Source: Micromonospora violae | GTDB lineage: Bacteria; Actinomycetota; Actinomycetes; Mycobacteriales; Micromonosporaceae | NCBI RefSeq assembly: GCF_004217135.1 | Contig: NZ_SHKK01000001.1 | Span: 1,240,001 to 1,304,000, forward strand | Reading direction: 5' to 3' | Length of the DNA: 64,000 nt | Part shown: positions 33,973-41,514 of the stretch, in pieces | Position numbering within the stretch: the first letter of the stretch is position 1 | Layout of the letters: every line of letters starts with the position of its first letter | Translations under genes and position numbers: made by a program | Notes under the pieces: generated by a model | Told to the model about the DNA's origin: nothing | What the model saw: only the letters and a program-made list of their open reading frames with translations | The model's database searches: none

Positions 33973-35482
33973 GGCCGACGCCGCCCACCTCGTCGAGGAT
34001 CTCGCCCAGGCGGTTCGCGACCGTGATGAGCGCGGGCAGCCTGGTCCGCAGACCGCGATAGGCGGCGGTGAGAGCCGGGTCGACCGCCACCGGCTCGCCG
34101 CCGGCGACCCCCGGATCGAGTTGGGTGACCGCCGCCGGGAGATCAGCGGTGTGGCCGATCGCGAAGAGCCCGAGCGCCGCCGCGCCGAGGGTGACATGGT
34201 CGGCCGGACCTGCCACGTGCACCGGGCAGTCCAGCACCGCCGCCATCACCTCGCGCCACAGCGGAGACCGGAAGGCCCCGCCGGTGAGGCGTACGCTGCC
34301 GATCGGCGTCAGGTCGGCCAGCCGGTCCCGGAGGCCGCCGAGTTGCAGGCAGACGCCCTCCACGGCGGCCCGGACCAGGTGCCCGCGCGAGTGCCCGCTG
34401 CGCAACCCCAGGAACGCGCCGGGCGGGGCGTAGCCCTCCGGTGACGCCTCGTCGGCCCGCAGGTAGGGCAGCATCACCAGGCCGTCGCTGCCGGGCGCGA
34501 TCCGGGCGGCGAGATCCAGTAGCGCGGGGGTGGCGTCGTCGTCAGCGAGGACCCGTCCCGCCCACCGCACGACGTTGCCGCCGTTGCCGACCGCCCCGCG
34601 GACAACCCACGCGTCCTCGGTCAGCGCGCCGCAGGAGAAGGTTTCGGTTGGGTCGGTGCGGGGTGCCCCGACGACCGTCCGCAGGGCCCCGGTGGCGCCG
34701 AGCGTCAGGCCACCGACCGTGTGGCCGATCGCCGCCGCCCCCAGACTCCGCAACGGACCGTCACCGGCACCGACCACGACCGGGGTGCCCGACGGCAGGC
34801 CGACCGCGCGCCCGACCGTCGGCGACAGCCGCAGCACCGCAGTCGTGGGCAGGACCGGAGGCAGTTGACTCTCGGACACCCCGGCCAGATCGAGCACCGC
34901 TGAACTCCACGCCCGACGGTGCACGTCGAACATCCCGGTGCCGCAGGCCGACGACAACTCGGTCACCAACATCCCGGTGAGCCGATGGAGCAGGTAGTCC
35001 TTGAGGCCGACCCACCACCGGGTCGCCGTGCAGAGGTACGGCTCGTGGCGGGCGAACCACAGGAGCTTGCAGAGCGGGTTCTTCGGATGCACGGGCGTGC
35101 CCGTCAACCGGTGCAGCTCCCGGCTCTGGCCGGACAACCGCAGTGCACGGGCCGCCTCCGACGACCGCGTGTCACGCCGGGTCAGCAGCGGCGTCACCGG
35201 CGTCATCGCCGCGTCCAGCCCGATCAGGCCGTACCTGGCGGAACTCAGCGCGACGGCGACCACCTCCGCCCCGGCGGTGCCGGCCACACACGCCGACATC
35301 GCCGCCAGGGTGGCCGCCACGAGCACGTCCGGCTCCTGTACCTGCCAGCCGGGCGTTGGTTCCACCAACGGATACTCCCGGGTAGCGACGTGTCGTGCGG
35401 TGCCGTCCAAGGCGAACGCGACCGCCCGCGCGGCAGTGATGCCCACGTCGACTCCGACGATCACTCGACGCTCCGGCCCCAT
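33950..35482 (-). CDS. FGGY-family carbohydrate kinase (gluconokinase/xylulokinase-like)
   Basis: A sugar kinase of about 510 residues. The N-terminal phosphate-binding motif is VIVGVDVGITAARAVAF. Then come ALSSARYGLIGLD, PLLTRRDTRSS, VVVGAGDGPLRSLGAAAIG and TLGATGALRTV, and near the end the adenosine region (VRLTGGAFRSPLWREVMA). It phosphorylates a sugar or sugar acid; the sequence leans to gluconate-type kinases. ATG 35482 is the best start, with GTG 35488 as an alternative. It lies beside the importer, so it probably acts on the imported substrate or its product. Confidence 0.88.
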   Translation of the reverse strand: MGPERRVIVGVDVGITAARAVAFALDGTARHVATREYPLVEPTPGWQVQEPDVLVAATLAAMSACVAGTAGAEVVAVALSSARYGLIGLDAAMTPVTPLLTRRDTRSSEAARALRLSGQSRELHRLTGTPVHPKNPLCKLLWFARHEPYLCTATRWWVGLKDYLLHRLTGMLVTELSSACGTGMFDVHRRAWSSAVLDLAGVSESQLPPVLPTTAVLRLSPTVGRAVGLPSGTPVVVGAGDGPLRSLGAAAIGHTVGGLTLGATGALRTVVGAPRTDPTETFSCGALTEDAWVVRGAVGNGGNVVRWAGRVLADDDATPALLDLAARIAPGSDGLVMLPYLRADEASPEGYAPPGAFLGLRSGHSRGHLVRAAVEGVCLQLGGLRDRLADLTPIGSVRLTGGAFRSPLWREVMAAVLDCPVHVAGPADHVTLGAAALGLFAIGHTADLPAAVTQLDPGVAGGEPVAVDPALTAAYRGLRTRLPALITVANRLGEILDEVGGVGLSAPARP

Positions 35483-35513
35483 CCGCACATGGTCGAGCGG
35501 CGCTGCGCGGGCC

Positions 35514-35557
35514 GGCAAGCGGTTGCGCGCAGTTGTCGTCGCGCATGGCACGACAAC
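35514..35557. promoter_or_regulatory. Candidate operators before the FGGY kinase gene
   Basis: GGCAAGCGGTTGCG (35514-35527) resembles the GGCAAC-N2-GTTGCC site of the neighbouring LacI regulator with one mismatch in each arm, and has the usual central CG. Just beyond it, GTTGTCGT (35532-35539) and ACGACAAC (35550-35557) form an inverted repeat with a 10-bp spacer. The half-site GTTGTCGT also occurs within the palindrome before the GH67 gene. Confidence 0.4.
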
Positions 35558-35580
35558 GGGCATCGGCAAGGAGCCCTCCG

Positions 35581-35802
35581 TTGTCGGCGAAACGCAAGCA
35601 GCCCTGGTACTACTACGCGATCATCCAGCACATCGCGGTCTGCCTCGCGGTGGCAGTCGTCTTGGTCGGCGTGCTGGTATCCCTCCCCGAGCCAACTGAG
35701 CCGAAGGTCTACCCCATCCGCCCGGCCACTCCTGCCGAGGAGCGGGCGCACGAGGTTCAGCAACTGGCTGACCTGCTCGACGCCATCAGGCCGCATGGAT
35801 AG
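35581..35802 (+). CDS. Small single-pass membrane protein
   Basis: A 73-residue protein. A short basic N-terminus (SAKRKQPWYYYAIIQH) leads to one transmembrane helix (IAVCLAVAVVLVGVLVSL) and a Pro/Glu-rich tail ending in an amphipathic helix. A TTG start at 35581 is chosen because AAGGAG stands 7 bases before it. Small proteins like this are common in actinomycete integrative elements. The function is unknown. Confidence 0.6.
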   Translation: MSAKRKQPWYYYAIIQHIAVCLAVAVVLVGVLVSLPEPTEPKVYPIRPATPAEERAHEVQQLADLLDAIRPHG

Positions 35803-35888
35803 CCATGCAGAGGGTCAGCCACTCAAACTGCGACGACCCGGCTAGGCAACCGGTGAAGCGTGCCGGAAGTTGGGCGGTGGAGGGGATC

Positions 35889-36263
35889 GTGGACCTCGCC
35901 CCAGGGGCACGGTCGATGAACACGAACGAAGCCGCTGAGACCCTGGGTGTCAGTCCCCGCGAGCTTCGGATGTTCCTGCGTAACACCTTCCGCGCGGTCG
36001 GGTCGGGAAATTGCCACCGATTCGCCCCGGCTGACCTTCCGACGTTGAGGGAAGAACTTCGCCATTGGAAGGAAACGGGGAAGCCTGATGCGACCCGTCC
36101 GACTCGTGACGAGGCGGTGTGGTCTGAAGATGGCCCGGTTTTGCTCGAAGACCTTAGCGATCCCGAGGTACGCAACAAAGTCCGGCGCATCGCGGCAGAG
36201 CAGGAAGCACTCCTTGAGCTGCGGTTGCTCGCCGCCGGCCTGCACATCACGCAGCGGGCGTAA
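35889..36263 (+). CDS. Small helix-turn-helix protein (excisionase/phage regulator-like)
   Basis: A 124-residue protein with an N-terminal MerR/excisionase-like helix-turn-helix (NEAAETLGVSPRELRMFL, then GNCHRFAPADLPTLREELRH). An acidic linker and a helical C-terminus (RRIAAEQEALLELRLLAAGL) follow. GTG 35889 has GGAGGGG just before it; ATG 35916 is an alternative with AGGGGC. It probably binds DNA of the element. Its stop overlaps the next start (TAATG). Confidence 0.7.
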   Translation: MDLAPGARSMNTNEAAETLGVSPRELRMFLRNTFRAVGSGNCHRFAPADLPTLREELRHWKETGKPDATRPTRDEAVWSEDGPVLLEDLSDPEVRNKVRRIAAEQEALLELRLLAAGLHITQRA

Positions 36264-36439
36264 TGGACCACTCCGGCTGCGGACACTCGGCCACACCCGA
36301 TGCGCGTCGTCGTTGCAGTGAAGGCAGGCCGCAGCGTGGCAGGTGGACCAAGGACGGCTATCAGCCCGAGTACCTGACCGAGTACGACCACGTACCGCCC
36401 CGACCGGACCCGTTCGATTCGTGGTGGGCACTGGCATAA
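36263..36439 (+). CDS. 58-residue coupled small protein
   Basis: ATG 36263 overlaps the preceding TAA in a TAATG junction, so it is translated by reinitiation. The product begins DHSGCGHSATPDARRRC, with two cysteines and two histidines that could bind a metal. It ends in an aromatic/proline tail (VPPRPDPFDSWWALA). The size and coupling are typical of phage accessory genes. No family is recognised. Confidence 0.55.
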   Translation: MDHSGCGHSATPDARRRCSEGRPQRGRWTKDGYQPEYLTEYDHVPPRPDPFDSWWALA

Positions 36440-36451
36440 AGACGGTGCAGG

Positions 36452-36631
36452 TTACCGACGCCACCGGAACAGCTCGGCTACAGCCTTGATGATGCTCGGT
36501 CGGTCCTTCGGGTCGGTTCCCCGCAGGGCCAAGGCGGTGATGATGATCTTCCCCGTAACCGGCACAGCGATGGCGGCAGCTATGACCCACGGGCCAGCGC
36601 CGACGAACGGCTCAAGATTTGCGAGCCCCAC
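36452..36631 (-). CDS. Small hydrophobic protein
   Basis: A 59-residue protein with one membrane helix (GPWVIAAAIAVPVTGKIIIT) and a basic C-terminus (IIKAVAELFRWRR). GTG 36631 is the likely start, with AGTGAGGAG about 10 bases upstream. That site can pair with CCTCACT just before it (see the hairpin entry). It converges on the small protein gene before it. The function is unknown. Confidence 0.55.
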   Translation of the reverse strand: MGLANLEPFVGAGPWVIAAAIAVPVTGKIIITALALRGTDPKDRPSIIKAVAELFRWRR

Positions 36632-37157
36632 GACCCCATATCTCCTCACTCCGGTCGAGTGAGGTCGGTGCAGGGCACGGCTCAGCTCGACCAGTCGCAA
36701 TCGACGTGACTGGTGTTCGCTGAGTCCGCGCTACCGGCGAAGCGGGATCTCATCCTCGGAACGGTCCCTTAACGGAGCAGTTCCGGCCTTACCTTCAGCT
36801 TGGTGGCTAAGTTTCGGTTTGTCGCCGGTGTCTCCGTCCTGAAAGAGCAGCCCGGAGAGCTTTGCGAGGCGCCACGGCGGCACCGCCACTTATCGTACTC
36901 GACCCCCGCCATGGGCGCGACGACCGCGCATAGAGGCACCTGAGGTCGCCGTAGAGACGCGGACCGGTTTCCGTCGGGGTATCACGGGCGACCTTACTGT
37001 GGCTGGCATGGCGAATCGGCGTTGCAGCGTCGTGCGAGCGGACTGCGGGTGCCGGATGCCCGGGGCATTGGAGGCGCGACGCACAGCTGGCGGCGTGCTG
37101 ACGCCCTCGGTGTGGTCGCGTGTAACGCACCAGGCTGCGCCACGGCACGATGAAACC
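36632..37157. other. Gene-poor 526-base stretch inside the island
   Basis: Apart from the hairpin at 36644-36664 I see no convincing gene, terminator or repeat. Reading frames open here are arginine/serine-rich, without ribosome-binding sites, and look like chance. No integrase, attachment core or tRNA remnant was found. Confidence 0.5.
36644..36664 (-). promoter_or_regulatory. Hairpin covering a Shine-Dalgarno sequence
   Basis: On the minus strand CCTCACT and AGTGAGG form a 7-bp stem with a 7-base loop, and the 3' arm is part of AGTGAGGAG, the ribosome-binding site of the small hydrophobic protein gene. When formed, it would hide that site. Confidence 0.35.
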
Positions 37158-37349
37158 ATGAGTCAGCCGAGGATGTACCGAGCAGACGAGAAGCCGTATC
37201 ACCGACCCCGGGAATGCCCCGAGTGCGGCGAGCAGGAGGAGACACGGAGTTGGTCCGTCGACAGTCGGATGGTGGGCGCCTTCTACCTACCGAACGACGC
37301 CTGCACCAACCCTGACTGCCGTCGCGGCAGGGCTTCAGGCTTCGCGTGA
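37158..37349 (+). CDS. Small zinc-ribbon-like protein
   Basis: A 63-residue protein with two cysteine pairs, CPECGEQ and CTNPDCRRG, about 28 residues apart, as in zinc ribbons. Between them lies an aromatic stretch (MVGAFYLPND). The ribosome-binding site is weak. A GC-rich hairpin follows immediately. Such proteins are frequent in actinobacteriophages and integrative plasmids; the function is unknown. Confidence 0.65.
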   Translation: MSQPRMYRADEKPYHRPRECPECGEQEETRSWSVDSRMVGAFYLPNDACTNPDCRRGRASGFA

Positions 37350-37354
37350 CGAGA

Positions 37355-37389
37355 AGCCCGGGGCGCGAATAATCCTCGCGTCCCGGGCT
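37355..37389. terminator. Hairpin terminator after the zinc-ribbon gene
   Basis: AGCCCGGG-G-CGCG (37355-37367) pairs with CGCG-T-CCCGGGCT (37377-37389), giving 13 pairs including one G-U, with a 9-base loop. It starts 6 bases after the stop. Confidence 0.65.
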
Positions 37390-37555
37390 CTTCCGCAGTC
37401 GGGCGCGCACCGTGATGATGACCCGAACTGCCTGCGATCACCGAGGTCTTCCGTTGAGGCGGTCGAGCCGCAGCCTGGCCTGTAGGAATCGCGGGATGTC
37501 ACTGTCCGTGACCTCTGGCTTGTGCAGCCAACGTGCATCGGGTGTAGCGGGAGAC

Positions 37556-38311
37556 CTACTTTTGCCGCTTGGCGAGGGCTTCCAGGGCTTCCGTTCGGTG
37601 GTGCTTCCAGTCCATGAACCGCTGATCTCGCATGAAGTCGTTCAGCACCTCTTCCACTTCATGTCCCCCGCCAAGTGCTCTGCCCTTGATTCGCTCGTCC
37701 AGCTCTTCCCCCTTCTCGGCGATTTTCTGACGAAGTTCGATCAGTTCTACATCAAGCTCGAATAGGTGCAACTTCTTGTCTTCGAAGAACAAGAGGCCGC
37801 CCGCCGGGTAGAAGACGCGGATACCTACAGCTTTCGATTGCGGGTTCTGTGTGGCCGGCGTCTTGAAGATGTAGCGGTCCGTGATGTACCAGTCGGAGAA
37901 ACACTCCGCTCCGCTGGCGAGATGCCTATCGAAGTACTCGTCGTAATGCTCGTAGGCGTCACGCACCAGCTTGACGTCGAGGATGGCTGAGTCGTCCTCT
38001 ATCTCCAGCAGGTTCCGTAGTCTCTCGCCGCGCTCGTCGGCGAACTGTTGGCTCTGCTGTTTGGTCATGCCCGGATACTCCCTGACCGGACCCGGCTTCA
38101 AGAGTCGAGCGATGCAGATGGCGGCGAAGAGAGTGTTCTGAAGCGCACCCCACACCTTGGGATCTTGAGGGTGCTTCGTCTCGCGCCCTCGCATGACTGC
38201 GAAGTAGATGCTGCTGGTTGCCAACTCGGCTTGCCGGTCCAACTCCTCCAAGTAGTACTTGTCGATGGCGGCCTTCCGGGCATCGTCCGTGGCGAACCCG
38301 ACGCTGACCAT
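37556..38311 (-). CDS. Hypothetical protein of the island
   Basis: A protein of about 251 residues, charged and largely helical (AAIDKYYLEELDRQAELATS; LFELDVELIELRQKIAEKGE, a coiled-coil candidate; a basic C-terminus HHRTEALEALAKRQK). There is no signal peptide and no family I recognise. ATG 38311 has GGAGA about 10 bases upstream; ATG 38371 would be a longer version. Codon use is less GC-rich than in the surrounding chromosome, suggesting acquired DNA. It is on the same strand as the next hypothetical gene. Confidence 0.65.
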   Translation of the reverse strand: MVSVGFATDDARKAAIDKYYLEELDRQAELATSSIYFAVMRGRETKHPQDPKVWGALQNTLFAAICIARLLKPGPVREYPGMTKQQSQQFADERGERLRNLLEIEDDSAILDVKLVRDAYEHYDEYFDRHLASGAECFSDWYITDRYIFKTPATQNPQSKAVGIRVFYPAGGLLFFEDKKLHLFELDVELIELRQKIAEKGEELDERIKGRALGGGHEVEEVLNDFMRDQRFMDWKHHRTEALEALAKRQK

Positions 38312-38411
38312 AGGTATGCGCTTCTCTCCAGTCACTCGGGCAGTATGTCCATGCTGGACATGGTGCGGCAACCCGTTACTGACGCCTTCTACATAAAACA
38401 GCCGCCTGCTG

Positions 38412-39200
38412 TCAAAGATGTGACGCCGCTCGTTGCGAGAACAGTTCTCGGGCCTTGATGACGAGCACCATCGCGGCTTGAACGCCCGAGTAGAGCAGCG
38501 GTGTGGGCGCGGTCACCCGGTATGTGCTGACGCCGGGCTCAAGCGGTCGGATCATCTGCAAGTCGAATAAGGGAATGATCCAAGTGTCGCCGTGAGCGAC
38601 GGCGCTGCACATTTTCCACATGATGTAGACAGGGTTGCTCTCGCCGTCGATTAAGTCCACGAAGTGCCCCGACTCTTCCAAAAAGTCCTTGTAGCTGGGC
38701 TTGCCTCGCAACGTCGCCCGGTCGATCCCTGCCGCATCGGCCAGGCCAAGCACGCGGTCCTTTCTGCGCTGGAGGCCCCCGTCGTCCGGTAGGTGGGTCT
38801 CCGTACGCAGCGATTCGGCGTTTTTAGTGTTGGCGAGCTCGTACCACAGTCGACGCCGGACGCGCTCCTTCCGGTTGCTAGGCAGGAGCATCCAGATCGC
38901 GGCAGAGGCGTTCTCAAGTGCGCCGCGCGTCAGCGTGAACGGTGAGTAGGTGTGGAGAGTCAGTTGGTTGTTCTCGTGATCCCAGAGCGCCGACCTCATC
39001 GAGTGCAGGTGATCGACGGCGTTGCCGATCGACTGGATTGCTGCATGGCTTACCTGATGGGGGTGCGTCAGGGCGTTGTCCCTGGCTAGGGCGCTGCCGG
39101 GCTGTACCGCCGGGGCTTCCTGCTCCATCCACTCGTCGGTCCGCTTCAACAACTCCATGAGCTTGTTGATTAGTTCCTGGTCTTCATTGCTCGCCGTCAC
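38412..39200 (-). CDS. Hypothetical protein of the island
   Basis: About 262 residues, mostly helical and soluble (QELINKLMELLKRTDEWMEQ; HQVSHAAIQSIGNAVDHLHS; RKDRVLGLADAAGIDRATLR). No family is recognised. GTG 39200 is favoured because the N-terminal helix begins there, but a TTG at 39266 cannot be excluded. The base composition is atypical for the window. It ends 100 bp before the start of the other hypothetical gene on the same strand; the two might function together. Confidence 0.6.
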   Translation of the reverse strand: MTASNEDQELINKLMELLKRTDEWMEQEAPAVQPGSALARDNALTHPHQVSHAAIQSIGNAVDHLHSMRSALWDHENNQLTLHTYSPFTLTRGALENASAAIWMLLPSNRKERVRRRLWYELANTKNAESLRTETHLPDDGGLQRRKDRVLGLADAAGIDRATLRGKPSYKDFLEESGHFVDLIDGESNPVYIMWKMCSAVAHGDTWIIPLFDLQMIRPLEPGVSTYRVTAPTPLLYSGVQAAMVLVIKARELFSQRAASHL

Positions 39201-39325
39201 AATTAAGCACTGTATAGCCCGATTCTTCAGAGCGCTACTAGAAATCGTCGGAACCCAACCTGACAAACTCCGGGTTCCGCCGGAAAATGTTCCCCGGAAC
39301 GTTTTTGCGGACCGGAGGGAGCGCT

Positions 39326-39523
39326 ATGGGAGCTCGGGGAAAACTGCCGGAGTTCCCGGTGTCGCTGGATGTCTCTATGTCCGATGCTCAGCGGTTCCGA
39401 CTGAAAAGCCTTGCCGCGAAGCGTGACGATTCCTTGGCGGGGACCGTTCGCTTGCTGGTGGACAAGGAATGGGAAATGCCTACGACTAGCGATGGGATGA
39501 CGAATGCCGCACGAAAGGGCTGA
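39326..39523 (+). CDS. Small ribbon-helix-helix-like DNA-binding protein
   Basis: A 65-residue protein. A beta-strand (LPEFPVSLDVSM) is followed by two helices (SDAQRFRLKSLAAKRDDSLA; GTVRLLVDKEWEM), the layout of CopG/Arc-type ribbon-helix-helix repressors. ATG 39326 follows GGAGGGAGC. It is the first gene of a coupled series that runs to 40388. Confidence 0.65.
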   Translation: MGARGKLPEFPVSLDVSMSDAQRFRLKSLAAKRDDSLAGTVRLLVDKEWEMPTTSDGMTNAARKG

Positions 39524-39536
39524 CGGAGAGGGCCGC

Positions 39537-39686
39537 GTGAGCGCCTTGGGACTGTTCCATCGCACGATCAGCGAAGTGGAGGATGCCATCTTGCAGGCGA
39601 AGGCGTGGCAGGCATACCGGACGGCGGGAGATTCGGCCGCCGACCTCAACCGCTGGCCCGCAGTGGGCAGCAAGGTGAAGCCTTGA
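39537..39686 (+). CDS. 49-residue small protein
   Basis: GTG 39537 follows GGAGAGGG, 13 bases after the previous stop. The product (SALGLFHRTISEVEDAILQA, then AADLNRWPAVGSKVKP) looks like a single helix with a flexible tail. Its stop overlaps the next start in TTGA. The function is unknown. Confidence 0.55.
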   Translation: MSALGLFHRTISEVEDAILQAKAWQAYRTAGDSAADLNRWPAVGSKVKP

Positions 39687-39898
39687 ACCCCTACCGGTCG
39701 GTGAGCGACCACCTGAACTCCCTCGTCGATCGCACGGGCGAAAGCGAGTTCGGCGGTGTGGCCGGACTGACGCAGCCGTACCCCCACGAGCCGACCGCCT
39801 CGGAGTCCCTCCGGGCGCTGTACCAGACCGACACCACCGACCACCTGGCGCAGGTCGACACCGACCAGCAGGCGCCTTCACCACACGGGAGCTACTGA
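39683..39898 (+). CDS. 71-residue small protein with TTG start
   Basis: A TTG start overlaps the preceding TGA (TTGA), and AAGGTGAAG supplies the ribosome-binding site. The product is acidic (NPYRSVSDHLNSLVDRTGES; SESLRALYQTDTTDHLAQVD) and has no recognised domain. Its TGA overlaps the following ATG (TGATG). The unbroken coupling of four small genes supports it being real. Confidence 0.55.
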   Translation: MNPYRSVSDHLNSLVDRTGESEFGGVAGLTQPYPHEPTASESLRALYQTDTTDHLAQVDTDQQAPSPHGSY

Positions 39899-40308
39899 TG
39901 AACCTCTACGTCACGCGGCTCGCTGACATGCGGGCGGAGATTGACCAGGCGGAACTCAAGGCCGTTGACCGGGAGGACTTGGAACGGGCCTATGCCGCTG
40001 CGCGGAAGGAGTGGCGGGTCCATCGGAAGAAGAAGTACCGGGCCGGGATTAAGGCACGGGACGAGTCGCACGACGAGCTCGTCGACCGGGCGAAGAAGGC
40101 AGGGCTGAGGGAGCTTCTGCAGCTCAAGGCGGACTTGGAGGAGGGACGCCTCACGCCCCAGGAAGCCGAGGGCAAGATGCGGGACTTCGTCGCGGAGCAC
40201 GGACGTCTGTCCGACTTGCACCGGTCACTGACCGAGGACGGCGACCGCCTGGCCGACCTCTTCGCCATGCCGCTGGACGAGTTCAGGTCGAGGCAGCAGC
40301 GAACCTGA
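39898..40308 (+). CDS. Coiled-coil phage-type protein
   Basis: A 136-residue, very charged, almost wholly helical protein (ADMRAEIDQAELKAVDREDL; KKAGLRELLQLKADLEEGRL; EGKMRDFVAEHGRLSDLHRS). Its ATG overlaps the previous stop. The composition recalls phage scaffolding or terminase-small-subunit-type helical proteins, but no specific family can be named. Confidence 0.65.
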   Translation: MNLYVTRLADMRAEIDQAELKAVDREDLERAYAAARKEWRVHRKKKYRAGIKARDESHDELVDRAKKAGLRELLQLKADLEEGRLTPQEAEGKMRDFVAEHGRLSDLHRSLTEDGDRLADLFAMPLDEFRSRQQRT

Positions 40309-40325
40309 GAGGGCGGTTCGCTGCC

Positions 40326-40388
40326 ATGCCGAACTCCGGCCGCACGCTGGGCGACTACCTCAGCCAGGTGCGGGAGCCGAAGAACTGA
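40326..40388 (+). CDS. Possible 20-residue peptide
   Basis: ATG 40326, 17 bases after the coiled-coil gene, reads PNSGRTLGDYLSQVREPKN and stops just before the terminator hairpin. Its place at the end of a coupled series makes translation plausible. The length alone gives little proof. Confidence 0.3.
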   Translation: MPNSGRTLGDYLSQVREPKN

Positions 40389-40401
40389 CCAAAGATCGGG
40401 A

Positions 40402-40426
40402 AGGGTCGGGCCACTCGCCCGGCCCT
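40402..40426. terminator. Hairpin terminator of the small-gene series
   Basis: AGGGTCGGGC (40402-40411) pairs with GCCCGGCCCT (40417-40426), including one G-U pair, with a 5-base loop. It ends the run of coupled island genes. Confidence 0.65.
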
Positions 40427-40459
40427 CCCTCGCAGATCACGCGGGATGGGAGGTGTGGT

Positions 40460-41500
40460 GTGGCGAATCGGGAACTGTCCCGGAAGCCTCGGCGGATCAG
40501 GGACCGGCTACGGCATGGAACTAACCCTGAACGGGACCTAGCGATGCTTGAAGAGATCGGCTACAAGCCCGTGTCTGAGTGGGATAACGAGGAACTGGCG
40601 AGAGGCAAGCCGCGGAACAGTCAAGGTTCGTTTTCTTGCCCATCGCCTTCCTGGCTGACTCAGGCCATCCAAACCCGCGACGATCTGCGTCCCGAGCCGC
40701 CACCCGGTGTACGTTATCTGTCGCCCTCCGCCACCGAGATGCTCTTCGCGATCGGTGCCGGCCCGCAGGTGACCGCCGTCGACGACCAACCGGGGTATCC
40801 CGCCGAGCTTGTCGACCTGGTGCTGACCTACGCGGGTCGGCCCATTCGAACGGCCCTGGAGATCGGCGCCGGAACCGGCAAGGCGACCCGGCTGTTCGCC
40901 GGAGCGGGTGTCGCGGTCACGGCGACGGAGCCGGACGCGGCCATGCTCGCCGAGCTGCGCAAGCACGTGCCAGCAGGCGTCGAGACCGTGCGGGCCGCGT
41001 TCGAGGACCTGCGGCCGGGCGCGAGGTACCACCTGGTTTACGCGGCGGCGGCCCTGCATTGGACCGCACCGGAGGGTCGGTGGTCACGGGTGGCCGGGCT
41101 GCTGGAACCAGGCGGTGTGTTCGCCTCGTTCGGCGGACCTCCCCAGCTGGCCGACCTGGCGGTGGCGGACGCTGTCCGCGCCGCCCGGGCACCCTTCCTG
41201 GAGAGCGACGAGATTCCCTCTCCCGACGGCACGCCTCCGGGGCAGGCCATGCAGTGGCCCGGCACGGAACTCCAACGGTCCGAATCGTTCACCCATGTGC
41301 AGCAGACCGTCATCGAGCGTCGGCTGACGATGAGTGCGCGCGACTACGTCGGGTACCTGTCGACGGTCTTGGCGTACCTCGAACTGCCGACCCCGGCGCA
41401 GGAGCAGCTCTTCCGCCAGATCGAGCAGATCCTGCCCGAGACGGTCGAGCTCTGCGCCGACATCGTCGTGCACCTCGCCCGTCGGCGCCCCGATCAGTAG
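40460..41500 (+). CDS. Chimeric ORF: phage protein N-terminus, BtuF-like fragment, SAM methyltransferase
   Basis: One open frame of 346 residues with three unrelated parts. Residues 1 to ~71 are phage-like (basic N-terminus, then WDNEELARGKPRNSQGSF). Residues ~72-110 (GVRYLSPSATEMLFAIGAG, then PQVTAVDDQ) are the opening of a cobalamin/iron-siderophore binding protein. From ~111 (GYPAELVDLV, ALEIGAGTGKATRLFAGAG) it is a class I methyltransferase lacking its first strand and helix. The start GTG follows GGGAGG. The methyltransferase keeps the SAM-binding loop GAGTG, so partial function is possible, but the protein is more likely a relic of two deletions. Confidence 0.75.
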   Translation: MANRELSRKPRRIRDRLRHGTNPERDLAMLEEIGYKPVSEWDNEELARGKPRNSQGSFSCPSPSWLTQAIQTRDDLRPEPPPGVRYLSPSATEMLFAIGAGPQVTAVDDQPGYPAELVDLVLTYAGRPIRTALEIGAGTGKATRLFAGAGVAVTATEPDAAMLAELRKHVPAGVETVRAAFEDLRPGARYHLVYAAAALHWTAPEGRWSRVAGLLEPGGVFASFGGPPQLADLAVADAVRAARAPFLESDEIPSPDGTPPGQAMQWPGTELQRSESFTHVQQTVIERRLTMSARDYVGYLSTVLAYLELPTPAQEQLFRQIEQILPETVELCADIVVHLARRRPDQ

Positions 41501-41514
41501 CGCCCGAGGGGCGC

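Larger units (their letters stand above)
35581..40672. mobile_element. Decayed phage or integrative-element island
   Basis: A 5-kb stretch of very short, tightly packed genes of phage or plasmid type, including an excisionase-like HTH, a zinc-ribbon peptide, a ribbon-helix-helix-like protein and a coiled-coil protein. Codon use is less GC-biased in the 37.5-39.3 kb part. No integrase, replication gene, tRNA or flanking direct repeat is visible. The right edge cuts through a phage gene fused to chromosomal gene fragments near 40670. The left edge is only approximate, between the kinase gene and 35.9 kb. Confidence 0.6.

Noticed and set aside
36807..37202. A 131-codon minus-strand frame in the gene-poor part of the island
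   Set aside because: Arg/Ser/Pro-rich, no start signal and no hydrophobic pattern; probably chance.
37445..37555. A minus-strand stretch reading WLHKPEVTDSDIPRFLQARL followed by RLDRLNGRPR and a stop
   Set aside because: It looks protein-like and could be the tail of a lost phage gene, but there is no start codon and only about 38 codons, so no gene is called.
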